From Nannochloropsis salina CCMP1776 (Eukaryota > Sar > Eustigmatophyceae > Eustigmatales > Monodopsidaceae): a DNA stretch of 64,000 nucleotides. A model generated the notes under the pieces. That model saw nothing but the letters and a program-made list of their open reading frames with translations, was not told the origin of the DNA and searched no databases. Within the stretch, counting starts at the first letter, position 1; every line of letters starts with the position of its first letter. Location of the stretch: positions 567,446 through 631,445 of the forward strand of contig SDOX01000010.1 in NCBI GenBank assembly GCA_004565275.1, written 5' to 3'. This document shows positions 29,506 to 39,690 of this stretch, one piece after another. Both the position numbers and the translations under genes were made by a program.

Positions 29506-31749
29506 ATGGGTTTAAATTCTGTCCATCACCGTTATCAATGCGGTGACGCTCCATCAATCGCCTCGTACTCCCCAACGCACCAGCACTCGGTGCCCTCCCG
29601 CCCGCATCTCCTTGACGACTCCGTCCCTCCTGCCTCCGCCGACCCCCCCCTGTACGATTCCAGCCGTTTGCAGAGCTTGATCATGAGCAAAGAAAAGGAG
29701 CTTCACGACATCAATCAATTTCGTATCCACACCCTCGAGTCCTTACTGAAAGACCGGGAGCGCGCCCTGAAAGAAAACAACGACAAAATTCAAGGCCTAA
29801 AAGCAGATTTTCAGTATAACCTGCAGCTCATCGAAGAGCGGGATGCTGAGCTCGACAGGGCTGACGCCACGGTGGCCAAGCTGGAAGACACCGTGCGAGC
29901 GCAAGCCCATGAGAGTGAGGCCTTGAGGCAGGCGCTTGCGGAGGCGGAACAAGGGAGCAAGCGGCAAGCGGCTCGAATCGCGGCGGACATGGAAGCCGCC
30001 TTCGCCCGGCGCGAGCAGGAGATGGGCCAGGCAGCCGCCGAGCAGGGCTGTAAACAGGAAGAGGAGCTGTCGCGTCAGCATAGAGCGCACATCGAGGCCC
30101 TGAGGCAGGAGTGGGAGAGCGAGTGGCTCGCCAAGGAAGAAGCTTGGCGAGAAAGGGTCGATCGTCTGGGGGAGGAGAGGAGCCGGATGGAGAGAGAGAG
30201 GGCAGCCCGCGAGCGAGCGGTGGCCCGAGGCGTGGGACTGGAAGCCGCTCTCCAGGAGCAGCGTGGGAAATTTTCGGCTTTGGCCGCAGAGAATAAGGAG
30301 CTGCGGGCCCACATGCATCGCTTGGCGGCACGGCACGAGGAGCGGATGGAGGAGCTGTTGAGGACCTTGCGGGCTGCCGAGACGGCCTTGGAGGAGAGCC
30401 AGCGGGAGGCAGTGGCGGCCAATGCCTCCAAAGAGCGGGTGCATGAGCAGGCAATTCGAGAGGCCGTGCACAAGGGGGAGATGAGGCTGTCTGCGGCCAA
30501 GGACGAAGTCGCCCGGGCCGAGGAGCGCGCTGGGAGAGCCGACCAGGCCCTCCGGGAGGTGCGGCGGGAGATGGAGGAGAGGATGGCGGTCAGGCTGCGG
30601 GAGGAGGACGCGAGGGAGGGTCTGCACGCCCAGGAGGTGGAGAGGAAGGAGGCACTCCTTGTCAAAATGAAATCTCAGCTGTGGGAGTCGGAGGCGGAGG
30701 GACGCGAGCTGACCATGCGGGTGGGGGACCTGGGGAAGAGAATTGAGGAGAAGGAGAGGGAGCTGGTACGAACAAGGGAACAGTTGGAGCAATTTCGGAC
30801 GTTCTTGATAGAGGAGCGACAGGAGTCGGAGCGCCGAGCGGCGGAGGAGGGACAGGGGAGACACCCCGGAGGAAAGACGGTGGAGGTTGAAGATTTGAAG
30901 GCGGAGCTTCGCGCGAGTCAAAGAGAGGCGTCGACTTTGCGGGCACGCGTGGCAGGTTTAGAGGACGTTGCGCGGCGACCCACTCCGAAGGGGAATGAAC
31001 GAGCCGCGAGGCAGCAGGAAGCGGTGTTGGATGACACACTGGCGGCAAGGAGGACGGCGTCCCTGGTGGAAGAAGGAGCTTTGGTGCAAGAAAACGTCCG
31101 GTTGCGGACGATCATATCCGACATGCGCCATGAAATGGAGCGTCTCAAGCTAGCGGACAAGGGAGGGAGGGCTCGGAGTGGACAAAGCCGGGGGCAGGGA
31201 GGGGACCGGGAGGATCATGCCACTGCCGCAGGAGACGAGGCCGTGGGAGTGTCCATCCCCTTTGCCGCGACCTCGACGGAGGGAAAACTCGGCAACATGC
31301 TGCTTTCAGAGAATCGACGCCTGCGGGAGGAAAACAAGAAGCTCTCGGGCACTTGTGAGAAACTCATGGGTATGAGCAACGAGCTGAACGCGCGCTTGAA
31401 TAAGCTATCGACTTGGACGCTCCAGGGGGGGGTCGAAGAGGCAAGAGGCATCGATGGGATGGAGAAGGGGCCTGTGCGGGCAAAGGCTGGGAAGCCACGG
31501 TCGTTGCATCGCACAGATTTTCCTCCTCCTTCCGCCCAGGCGTCTTCACGAGAGGCATCCCTGAGCATAGCAGGCCGGTCTGCTGCTGTGGCCACCTCCA
31601 AGGCAGATTCTCAGGCTCCCGGCTCGTTTTTAGCCTCGGCACGGGAGACACAGGGGCAAAAAAATGCCCTCAACCGCCTGAAAAGTCGGACAGCGGCATC
31701 CGGTGTGGCCGCACTGAGGCAGAAGGTGCGAAATTACAATGAGCGATGA
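29506..31749 (+). CDS. Coiled-coil protein, CCDC57-like
   Basis: A 747-residue protein without introns. After a disordered 50-residue start it is coiled coil from about 60 to 560, then disordered with a short coiled coil near 600-650 (LLSENRRLREENKKL) and a basic C-terminal stretch. The segment around residues 60-120 (KEKELHDINQFRIHTLESLL, then DFQYNLQLIEERDAELDRAD) resembles the N-terminal part of CCDC57, which in animals is a centriolar-satellite and microtubule-linked protein needed for centriole duplication and cilia. I rate CCDC57 membership as likely but not certain because the rest is generic coiled coil. The gene is convergent with TTI1. Confidence 0.75.
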   Translation: MGLNSVHHRYQCGDAPSIASYSPTHQHSVPSRPHLLDDSVPPASADPPLYDSSRLQSLIMSKEKELHDINQFRIHTLESLLKDRERALKENNDKIQGLKADFQYNLQLIEERDAELDRADATVAKLEDTVRAQAHESEALRQALAEAEQGSKRQAARIAADMEAAFARREQEMGQAAAEQGCKQEEELSRQHRAHIEALRQEWESEWLAKEEAWRERVDRLGEERSRMERERAARERAVARGVGLEAALQEQRGKFSALAAENKELRAHMHRLAARHEERMEELLRTLRAAETALEESQREAVAANASKERVHEQAIREAVHKGEMRLSAAKDEVARAEERAGRADQALREVRREMEERMAVRLREEDAREGLHAQEVERKEALLVKMKSQLWESEAEGRELTMRVGDLGKRIEEKERELVRTREQLEQFRTFLIEERQESERRAAEEGQGRHPGGKTVEVEDLKAELRASQREASTLRARVAGLEDVARRPTPKGNERAARQQEAVLDDTLAARRTASLVEEGALVQENVRLRTIISDMRHEMERLKLADKGGRARSGQSRGQGGDREDHATAAGDEAVGVSIPFAATSTEGKLGNMLLSENRRLREENKKLSGTCEKLMGMSNELNARLNKLSTWTLQGGVEEARGIDGMEKGPVRAKAGKPRSLHRTDFPPPSAQASSREASLSIAGRSAAVATSKADSQAPGSFLASARETQGQKNALNRLKSRTAASGVAALRQKVRNYNER

Positions 31750-32065
31750 AGCTACAGCGATGTCAATCTTTATAGAATGCTACGAGCTGGGGTAGCAAAA
31801 TTGACGGTAAAGCACAGTCTTGAATGTTTGAGATTTGTTCAGTGTGGAAACAATGTACAAAAATTGAGACTTACAACCCCGGTGAATCATTGTTCCTTTA
31901 GCGAAGCTTTCCTTTTCTCTCACCTCGGACCTAAAATTTGAGGGTGAGACTAAGGTGCAAAAGCACTCAGGAGATATTGCGCTTTTACATTTTGGTAGCA
32001 AACATTTTTACAAACGTTGGGTCTACACTACCGGGGCACCATTTTAACCACCTTCTCATTCAAAT
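31750..32065. other. Convergent 3' region between CCDC57-like and TTI1 genes
   Basis: A 316-base interval without supported features; the 3' ends of both genes face it. Confidence 0.5.
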
Positions 32066-35000
32066 CTATGAGACACACCATGCCATCTCTTCAATCTCCC
32101 CACTTTCGACGTATTTTAGCAATATGTCGGCGTGGTAGCGCGCGAACTTCTCCCCCGCCTTGTCCTTCCGAACTCTCAACCCGTCTCCCTGTCCGTCATC
32201 CTCCCTCCCCTCGCCCACTCCAATCCCCTGCCTAGGAGGACGAAAGCTAACGTCCCATCCCGCAGCGGCCATCAGCAAAGGCCATAAGGCGGCCCCGTCT
32301 AAACTCGCCAAGGCACGAAAGAGGATAAGAGCGTCCCCTGCGCTTGGACTGGTCGGAGCATGCCCGAGCAAGAACAGACAACTCTGACCAATTTCGTGGA
32401 CGAGAGGAACGCAATAGCGGAAGGCGTCTTCACTCGCAACGAAAGAATGCAAGCAGTGCACCAGGGCTGCCTCGGCCCGATGTTGCAATGTTTGCCTTTC
32501 TCGCTCTCTGTATCCCTGGCGAAGATTGAGGCCATCCCACAGTGGCTCCCCGCCCAGCTGTCCTCTCCTATCACTGCCCGTTTCTGCGAGAGCCGTCTGA
32601 TCCGGGCATTGCTTGGGTAGCACGAGGCCTTGTTGGCCCAAGGCGGGCACATGAGAACTCGAAGCGGTCGATGCACCCCCAGCCATTATAGACACCCTTA
32701 TCGCCCGTGGTCCTCCTGCCCGTCGTTCATGGGAAGACGTCGCCGATGCCAACAGGAGTATCTTCAACACCGGCCAGAGCTCTTCCGTGAACTTGAAAGA
32801 AAGGTAGTCACCGCACAATCCTGCCAGCCCCGCGACCATATCGAGCGCTTCAACGACTAACAGGTACGCGGCAGATAGGTCCATATCCTTCTCGTCCTGG
32901 CCCGGGCGTCGACTTCTCGGGCCCCCAATGGAGGACGCACACGCCCGCAGCCGTGCCATCACGGCCGGCCAGACGCGGTGCACGGTCGGTAGAAGAACGA
33001 GGCGGCGCGAGGATAGTCTTGAGAGGGTCTCCCGAAGAACAGCCAATGACTGGTGCTGAATGAACAAGCTCGGGTAGGCCAGGAAGTAGCAGCAACGTTC
33101 GATGATTTCCAGGATCAAGGACTCTTCGCTGGTGGGTTTGTCGTCCTCGTCCATTTCCTCCCCTTCTTCCTCCTCTCCGCTGCCACCTTCCCAAGTCTCT
33201 TTCTCCTTGGCCCCCTTCGCGGCCTCAGGGAAAAGCTTCTCAATCTCCAATTTTTCCTCCATGGGCTCCTCGGTCTCGTGTCTTTGGGCCTTCCTTTCTG
33301 CAGCCTGGACCTGGTGGTACGCTTTGAAATATGCCTCTGGGTTTGTCTCCGAGGCGTGCTGCGCAGATTCCCCCTCAGGGTTCCCTCCATCCCCCTCCTT
33401 GCTACTTTCAAACTCGGCCAAAATCTTCGCTTTCCAATACGCAGCAGCTGGGACCCGACTCACTTTCGGCGCCTTTCTTGCCCGATTCTCCCTCCTCCCG
33501 CCCTCTCCTCCTTCCAGCGCGACACCAGCTCCTTCCCCGTCCTGGGAGCGAGGACCGTCCCCAGGCAGGGGCACCGCCTGCCCCATGGCTCGGAGGACGC
33601 GCATCATTTCGTACGCGTACCTATGGCCGCACCGAAGGCCCTCCATATCGACGACCTCCAAAACCACGCGTGCTAACTCTCGGATCAATGCCAGCGAAGC
33701 TTGCCCCCCCGCGTAGGCAACCAATGCCTCTAGCACTGACGGAGCCAAGGGAAAGGAGAGCCTCCCGCCTCCCTGGCTTCCAATCCGGCTGGTTCGCCCT
33801 TGCGACTTGCGGACGTGAGCACATAAGGCTTCCACAAGGTAGTCCAAGTTTGCCGCCAATAGTCTCCCTACGACTCCCACCTCCCCTTCCTGTAGACGGC
33901 TTCCCGCCCTGGAAACGTTAGTGTCCGCCTCTTTCCTCTTCCTTTCCTTGGCGCTTTGCCCCACCAGGGCCTCTTGGGCCCGAGCAAGACGGTATAGAGT
34001 CGTCAGTGCTGCCTGTTGCACCACCGGATGGGGGTCTCCAAGCTTCTCTACCAAGGGGAAGAGGCAGAGCATAAGAAACCGCTCCCAGGCTCGCATCCAG
34101 CGGCCCCCTATCCCTGCGCCCGTCCCTGAACCTTCCCCAGCCCCCTGCGTCCTCCTCCTTCGATCCTGCAAGAAAACCAGCTGAGCAAAGAGCGCCTCCC
34201 CGCAGTCGCCCACCCCTTCCACCAGCAGGGCCACAAGCCGGGCGTTCAGCTCCAGCACCTCGGCTGGCAACGTCCTCTGCTCCTTCGCCGTAGGGATGGT
34301 CCTTCCCCCGTCACCTGTTCCGGCCTGAAGACGCCCATTCCGCCACGCTAGTGCACTGGATGAGGGACTGTCTCCCTCCCTCCCTCCTAGGTCGGGCCCC
34401 GCCAAGCCCTGTCCTGTGACCAGGTGCCACGCTCCGCCCTCAGTCAGCAACAAACTCTCAAGAAAGAGACGGGACGCAGCCTCCAGCGTTGCCATCCTCG
34501 CTTCCTCCCCTTCTTGTTCCGAGACCTCTTCCTCTTCTTCCCTACCCTCCTCCAGGCCCTCCCCCTGCTCTTCCTCCTCCTCGTCCTCTCCCGCTTCTTC
34601 CTCCTCCCCCTTCCCCTCGAAATTCCTGCCTTCCCTCTCCTTCACGAACCCCTCCATCTCTTCCAGGTCGGGCATTCCAAACCCCGCCGCTCCCAGCAAC
34701 ACATTGTTCATGATAAACACCAAGGGCAGCCGCTCCAAGACCCATTGGGCCTCCCCCTCCCTCCCCCTGTCCTTCGCATCCGGCCCCGACGCTCGACGCC
34801 CGCGCCGCGCCTGGTTCGCGCCACGTTGGACCTGCCGCATCACATAGCTCACGACCAAATAGGGGGCCTCCAAGCCTCCTGCTCGCCCAAGCCTCCGCAA
34901 GAAGCCCTGGCATTCTCCCATGGCCGCTTCGCTCCGAACGTGTAAGAAGTTCTGAGCGTAGTAGCCAATGGTTGGGGTGGAAGAGCGGCGACACGCACCA

Positions 35001-37084
35001 GCAGGGGTCAACCCAGGTGGTCTTTCCGCCAACGCTTCCTCCCTGATGACAGCGACACCCTCTCCATTATCGCCTCCTGCGCTGTTGCTTGGAGCCTCCC
35101 CGAGGTCCATCGCAGTCTTTTTCCTTCTTCCCCCTCCTCGCCCATCGCGGGCCTCGGCGACACCGGGAGCCAGTGGCTCAATGATTTGAAGCTTTCCCCC
35201 CTCCCGACCACACTCCAGGGTCAGCGCCAGAGCTGTCATCGTCTTCTCCATCTCGTCCGTGAGCAAAATCCAGCAAGACCCGCCGGTTCCCTCCCTCCCT
35301 CCCTCCCTCCCTCCCCGCAACAAATCGACATAGCCCCTGAGAAGTCGGAGACTCGTCCGAAGGCCTCCGTCGCTGACCGCGACGGCCACCCCGGGCAATT
35401 GCTCCAAGATCTCCAGGACATGTTTCAACAGCCGAGACGGAGAGAGGAAGCTAGTAGGCTGGATAGTGGCCGTGCTGCCCTTTCCACGCCCCCGGGAGGC
35501 AGGGGATAGGACACGCCGGAGGACTCGCCGGGCTCTGGCAGCCACAGGCCGCGCCTCGTCCGCTTTCAAGCCCACCAGCACGTCCAGAACATGTACACGC
35601 AATTGCTCAGACACCACCATGCCCTGAGAGACGGACCCCTCCTGCTCCGCTCCCTCCGAGGCCAGCGCCACGAAGAGGAAATTTCCTCCTCCTCCCTCCC
35701 CCTCCTCCCACATCATCTCCTCGAGGCCCCTGACCAAGGCCTCCCTAACCCGCACCGCTTCGTTCAGAAGACATGACTGTAGGACAACAGGCAAGTAGTC
35801 CGCCATTCGCTGCTGGAGGTCACGGGCCCAAGAAAGGCTGACGTCAACGCGGATGGAGTCGGGAACTGGGATCATCAAATAAGCGGGATGAGGCGAGGAG
35901 CAAGACGACGGAGACTGGAGGATCTGGGCTTGAAATTGTCGCCAGATGGTCAAAGAGGAAGGGGTAGGAGACGGCGTGGCCTGCACAGATAGCTCTTCCA
36001 TGCCCTTTCCAAGGCCGGTGCTGCTTACCTCTGGGAGCAGCCTGGCGTTGGCCTGTGCGCTTGTCAGCACGGCTGTCACGCGCATCAACACCCGCACTGC
36101 CGCCCCAATCACCTTAGAGCCCTGCTTATAGTCGCCGAGTACCACCTTGACCAGGCCTCCAAACGTTCCCGGGAAGAAGGGCCGCCAGACGTCAGGAGCG
36201 GGCAAGAGCCGGGAGAGGAGCCGGTCCAGGCAGCCCAAGGCCAAGAGCCGCAACTCCCGCTCACGGTCCCGTGCGATCACGTCCAAGAGGCTTTGAATGA
36301 GCTGGGCCACGATGCCTCCCGATATGGCGCCCACCAATGCTCGGGCCACTTCGGCCCAATGTGCCTTCGAGAGGTCTCGAAGGGCGCGATTCGCTTCCTC
36401 TTCGTCGTCCTCCCCTTCCTCCTCCGTGTCCTCAAGGTAGTCGTCCAGGGAGGGTATTGCGGCTTCTTCTCTCAAGGAACGACTCTCAAGCTTTCTGGGC
36501 CTTGAGCGTTTCGTCCCCTCTTCTCCTTCCGGTCCGACCAGTCGTGCAGGCGGGCATTCCAAGAGGGCGGAAAGAGCCTCCAGGAGAGCCTTCTCTTCCA
36601 ACCAGCTCTCCAGGCGATGTGTTTGCCCCTCTTTACGCAATCGTGCCAAAAACATTACCAACTGCGTCACAAGTCGGAGGTAAATGGAAGGATCATCACG
36701 AATAATGCTTACTCCGCATTTTCTTGCCATCCCCGCCACGCATTGTAAAGCCACAGTCAAGGCACTTGCTTCTGCTGAAGAACGCTGATGCAAGGTAGAA
36801 GATGCCTGTTTTGAGGACAAATAGCCTTCATTGCTACAACTGATGGGACCAGAGGGAGGGACGTTCAGTACGCCTTGCAAGGAAAGCATGACGACGGCCA
36901 TGCCGTCCATAGCCTCTTCCTCCCCCTGCAACAAGCTTATGGCGTCCGTCAAGGATTTCAAATGAGGCTCTAACTGATCTAAACGGCTTTTCTCAGGGTT
37001 GCGCAGTTGAAACAAAAGGCTGATGACTGCTGCTTGCAGTGGCATCGGTAGTTGAGTGAGGGGAAGGGAAGCAGACGAAGCCAT
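32066..37084 (-). CDS. TTI1: TTI1-like HEAT-repeat protein (TELO2-interacting protein 1)
   Basis: TTI1 works with TELO2 and TTI2 to mature PIKK kinases such as mTOR, ATM and ATR. The single exon encodes 1672 residues, longer than the roughly 1100 of animals because of acidic and Gly/Glu low-complexity inserts (for example around 740-800 and 820-870). Family evidence is the N-terminal block FFPGTFGGLVKVVLGDYKQG, matching F-L-P-G-x-x-x-x-L-x-x-x-x-x-G-D-x-K-Q-G of TTI1, and the later block VEKLGDPHPVVQQAALTTLY. The C-terminal block GDALILFRALASLDGAALWP also fits. The predicted protein is almost all helical HEAT repeats. Gly-Arg-Glu-Gly runs near 580 come from a CT-rich simple repeat at about 35285-35320. 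The call rests on short conserved blocks. Confidence 0.8.
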   Translation of the reverse strand: MASSASLPLTQLPMPLQAAVISLLFQLRNPEKSRLDQLEPHLKSLTDAISLLQGEEEAMDGMAVVMLSLQGVLNVPPSGPISCSNEGYLSSKQASSTLHQRSSAEASALTVALQCVAGMARKCGVSIIRDDPSIYLRLVTQLVMFLARLRKEGQTHRLESWLEEKALLEALSALLECPPARLVGPEGEEGTKRSRPRKLESRSLREEAAIPSLDDYLEDTEEEGEDDEEEANRALRDLSKAHWAEVARALVGAISGGIVAQLIQSLLDVIARDRERELRLLALGCLDRLLSRLLPAPDVWRPFFPGTFGGLVKVVLGDYKQGSKVIGAAVRVLMRVTAVLTSAQANARLLPEVSSTGLGKGMEELSVQATPSPTPSSLTIWRQFQAQILQSPSSCSSPHPAYLMIPVPDSIRVDVSLSWARDLQQRMADYLPVVLQSCLLNEAVRVREALVRGLEEMMWEEGEGGGGNFLFVALASEGAEQEGSVSQGMVVSEQLRVHVLDVLVGLKADEARPVAARARRVLRRVLSPASRGRGKGSTATIQPTSFLSPSRLLKHVLEILEQLPGVAVAVSDGGLRTSLRLLRGYVDLLRGGREGGREGTGGSCWILLTDEMEKTMTALALTLECGREGGKLQIIEPLAPGVAEARDGRGGGRRKKTAMDLGEAPSNSAGGDNGEGVAVIREEALAERPPGLTPAGACRRSSTPTIGYYAQNFLHVRSEAAMGECQGFLRRLGRAGGLEAPYLVVSYVMRQVQRGANQARRGRRASGPDAKDRGREGEAQWVLERLPLVFIMNNVLLGAAGFGMPDLEEMEGFVKEREGRNFEGKGEEEEAGEDEEEEEQGEGLEEGREEEEEVSEQEGEEARMATLEAASRLFLESLLLTEGGAWHLVTGQGLAGPDLGGREGDSPSSSALAWRNGRLQAGTGDGGRTIPTAKEQRTLPAEVLELNARLVALLVEGVGDCGEALFAQLVFLQDRRRRTQGAGEGSGTGAGIGGRWMRAWERFLMLCLFPLVEKLGDPHPVVQQAALTTLYRLARAQEALVGQSAKERKRKEADTNVSRAGSRLQEGEVGVVGRLLAANLDYLVEALCAHVRKSQGRTSRIGSQGGGRLSFPLAPSVLEALVAYAGGQASLALIRELARVVLEVVDMEGLRCGHRYAYEMMRVLRAMGQAVPLPGDGPRSQDGEGAGVALEGGEGGRRENRARKAPKVSRVPAAAYWKAKILAEFESSKEGDGGNPEGESAQHASETNPEAYFKAYHQVQAAERKAQRHETEEPMEEKLEIEKLFPEAAKGAKEKETWEGGSGEEEEGEEMDEDDKPTSEESLILEIIERCCYFLAYPSLFIQHQSLAVLRETLSRLSSRRLVLLPTVHRVWPAVMARLRACASSIGGPRSRRPGQDEKDMDLSAAYLLVVEALDMVAGLAGLCGDYLSFKFTEELWPVLKILLLASATSSHERRAGGPRAIRVSIMAGGASTASSSHVPALGQQGLVLPKQCPDQTALAETGSDRRGQLGGEPLWDGLNLRQGYRERERQTLQHRAEAALVHCLHSFVASEDAFRYCVPLVHEIGQSCLFLLGHAPTSPSAGDALILFRALASLDGAALWPLLMAAAGWDVSFRPPRQGIGVGEGREDDGQGDGLRVRKDKAGEKFARYHADILLKYVESGEIEEMAWCVS
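35285..35320. repeat. CCCT simple repeat inside TTI1
   Basis: About nine tandem ccct/ccct-like units, coding a Gly-Gly-Arg-Glu run on the minus strand. Such tracts vary in length within populations, here in multiples that must keep frame. Confidence 0.7.
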
Positions 37085-37560
37085 TTGGGGAGGTTAGGTG
37101 GAACCGCCTCACGTCGACTGTGCAAAGTCGGGATCGAATTGGATAAGTCGCAGCAACGGCTGCGAGTATGTCTCCGTCAGAGCAACATATGTAATGGAGC
37201 ACGCCTGTATGTGTTGTACAAGGAGAAACATAGAGAGTGTAAGCCGTGGAAAAAGCTCAATGTGCACGACCGGGAAAGAGAAGCTAGTGGGCGAGACAGC
37301 GACACTGGCTAGGAAAAAGCAAATGATAGGCTTTGTGCTGAATATAGCATTATTTTTTCCCCTGTCATTCTTAGGTGAGATACTTTCCTACAACACAATT
37401 GACTCGGTGACGGCGTTATGATATATGTTATAGAGAACCGGCGATGCCTCAGTTGGTCGTCATACACTTTTCATCTAAATTACCCCCTCGCACGTTCCCA
37501 GCACCCTTGTGAAGTCATTTTAACGTCTACATGGTACACTGTACAGACTGACCCTATATC
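37085..37560. other. Interval between TTI1 start and plastid kinase 3' end
   Basis: Both neighbours are on the minus strand. The region is upstream of TTI1. No gene is seen in its 476 bases. Confidence 0.5.
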
Positions 37561-39123
37561 CTAAAAAAATAACAAGTTACGTTTGACTGCTGCTGCACTT
37601 AGCCGAGACTTGGGGTCCACGACGAGGAGTTTCTTAATAAATGCAGCACTTTTCGTGTCTCCCACCAACCTGTCTACTTGCAAGTTCACTTTCTCCTGTG
37701 TAGCTGACGCCAATGAGGTCATGATTCGACTGGATGCTTCGCCTTCGAACAAATTCTTTCCTCCGGAAGCCAGAAAGAGAAGCAGAATACCCAAACTCCA
37801 CACGTCATAACTCGGGGCTACTGTGGCTTGAGTAAGGCGGCCTTGCACATAGAGACTTGCAACTTCTGGCGGTGTCACTTCAGGCGTGCAATCAACTGGC
37901 TTTTCGTTTATAGGGACAGCACTTTCCAAATCAATCGCTTTCAGTCCGCCATTCCCTTGCATCAAAACAAAGTTTGCCGCTCGCAAGTCCGTCCAGACTA
38001 GTCTCCTTCTCTCCAACGCGAGGAGGACATCCCCGGCAGTCGCGCAAATTTTTTTCAATTCTTGGCGTGAAGATGCTCCATCTCTCTTGATCTTGGCAAC
38101 TAAATCTTCTTTTCCTGCTTCCATGACGAGGGCATGGCCACCCCGACCGTCGTAATTCTCCATAAGTTCCAAGACTTCGATGATACTTTTCTTTGCCGCG
38201 CTACCGGTCCCCCGCAATGCGATGATGTTGTTCCTCTCCCTTTGTAAAGCGGCTAGATTTCGACTTAACTTGGCCTTAAGAGGGGATATTCCTTTCCGAC
38301 TGCCACTTACAGAGTTGTCCTCCGTGACGGCGTCGAGAACGGCGCTTTTCCCACTACTTATCCGCGGCCCCTGAGACCCAGTGTTAATCACACGATATTT
38401 GCCTCCTAGTAGGAATCCAGAGACACTTGGGGAAGTAAAAGGTGCTGATGTAAATCTGGTCAAACTGCTTGCTTGCGCGGAGCTGGAGAGTGATGCGTAC
38501 GTCTTGATAAGCAGAGCCCGCCTGCTCTCGTTTGGAACGACCTGAGCCGACGCTTCCACCAATTTGTCTAGCGTCTGCCCCTTCTTACTGGCCGCATATG
38601 TTTTTAAAAATGCGATCAAAGAAGAAGCCGTCATGGCCCCCCGACTGAAAGCTAGCGCTTTGGCTTGGCACGCGTGATCAAGAGACGCCTCAGGCACTCT
38701 TCCCCTATCGTTCTCCTTCGGGCGCAGGAGCCCTCCCCAATCAAAGTTGACCAAGAAGAGTACAGCGGATGACCTTAAGTGCAGTCTTATGTCTGTGTGA
38801 CAATAAATGTGCGTCAAAGTTCATAAGAATAACAAAGAGCATCCCTTCCATCCCCTCCTCGTATGCCTTTCAAGAAGAGACACGACAGCACATAGCTCAA
38901 TGACTCGTCCCAGACAACTTCGCATATATAAAAATCCACCTAATTTGACAGAAATATTGGTCCATAAAATGATTCGATGACGAAATGACGCACCTTGCCT
39001 TGGCTGACTCGAGAACATGAAGCATTTCTCACGAAGAAGTGGCGAGGGGCGAAAAGCTGCCGCGGAAGGTGTTAAACTGACGAACGTAAATAGAATAGCG
39101 AGTAAAAAGACCGCACCACGCAT
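37561..39123 (-). CDS. Plastid-targeted divergent protein kinase-like protein, two exons
   Basis: The downstream frame (exon 2, 38792-37561) has no early ATG. A short upstream exon (39123-38994) joins to it in phase across a 201-nt intron (GTGCGT...GTCACACAG), giving 453 residues. The new N-terminus is a strong signal peptide (MRGAVFLLAILFTFVSL) followed by SAAAFRPSP, the plastid Ala-Phe site. The kinase domain spans about 155-450. The catalytic loop is LVWTDLRAANFVL: the HRD His-Arg is Trp-Thr, but the Asp (about 312) and Asn (317) remain. DFG is replaced by DLE (IDLESA, about 331), APE by PPE (VTPPEVAS), and helix F is YDVWSLGILLLFLAS. The glycine-rich loop is not obvious. It may be an active but diverged Ser/Thr kinase or a scaffold. 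I cannot assign a subfamily. Confidence 0.82.
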
Positions 39124-39690
39124 GCTTGGGTAGGCCTGTCGAAAAATTAGGCGGAATTGTGACAAACTTTAGCAAATAAGGGCTGCTTAAAGCCACGCAC
39201 GCCTCTCGTGTGGGAGTCGCATTCTCTTCGTGGCTCCGCCCGGTCGACAAACACCAAGGGCAATGAAGTGAGTGAAGCGGCTCGACAAACATCAAGTTCA
39301 ACGAAGTGAGTGAAGCGGCTCGACAAACACCACAAAGACTCACAGTGAGTAAGGGACTCCCTTTCCTCGCCGCCTTCCCCTGCAATCCCAAGGCCTGGCG
39401 CGTGACTTGGGCGCCGGTTTATCCCCAACCCCATGACATGCCATTATGCTGGTAGTGCATAATGATATAAACGAGAACATGTGGCGTTGCTGAGATGTAA
39501 TGGCCCGCCAAGGGGAAGACCGTGACATGGCTGGACTGGAGCAAGCTGCCATATGCCTGTCCGCATCTCCTATAGCTACTCCCTTACCTACTTATTGTTC
39601 ATGGCCTCATGCGCAACCACATAAAATATTCACGCTCTCCATGTACAGGCAAAAGAAGTTAGTGAATTGCCCAAGGAGCCAACGGAAAAA
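39124..39690. other. Divergent upstream region between plastid kinase and COX6A
   Basis: A 567-base head-to-head interval containing the 38-bp tandem repeat described separately and the 5' leader of COX6A. There is no coding frame of note. Confidence 0.5.
39243..39358. repeat. 38-bp tandem repeat, about three copies
   Basis: The core tcgacaaaca(c/t)ca occurs at 39244, 39282 and 39320, each 38 bases apart. The first two copies are followed by gaagtgagtgaagcgg. The array lies between two divergently transcribed genes, 120-235 bases upstream of the kinase start codon. Confidence 0.85.

Noticed and set aside
37437-37510. tRNA-like stretch with gcctcagttggtcg resembling a D-arm
   Set aside because: No matching acceptor stem, anticodon arm or GTTCRA T-loop can be drawn around it.
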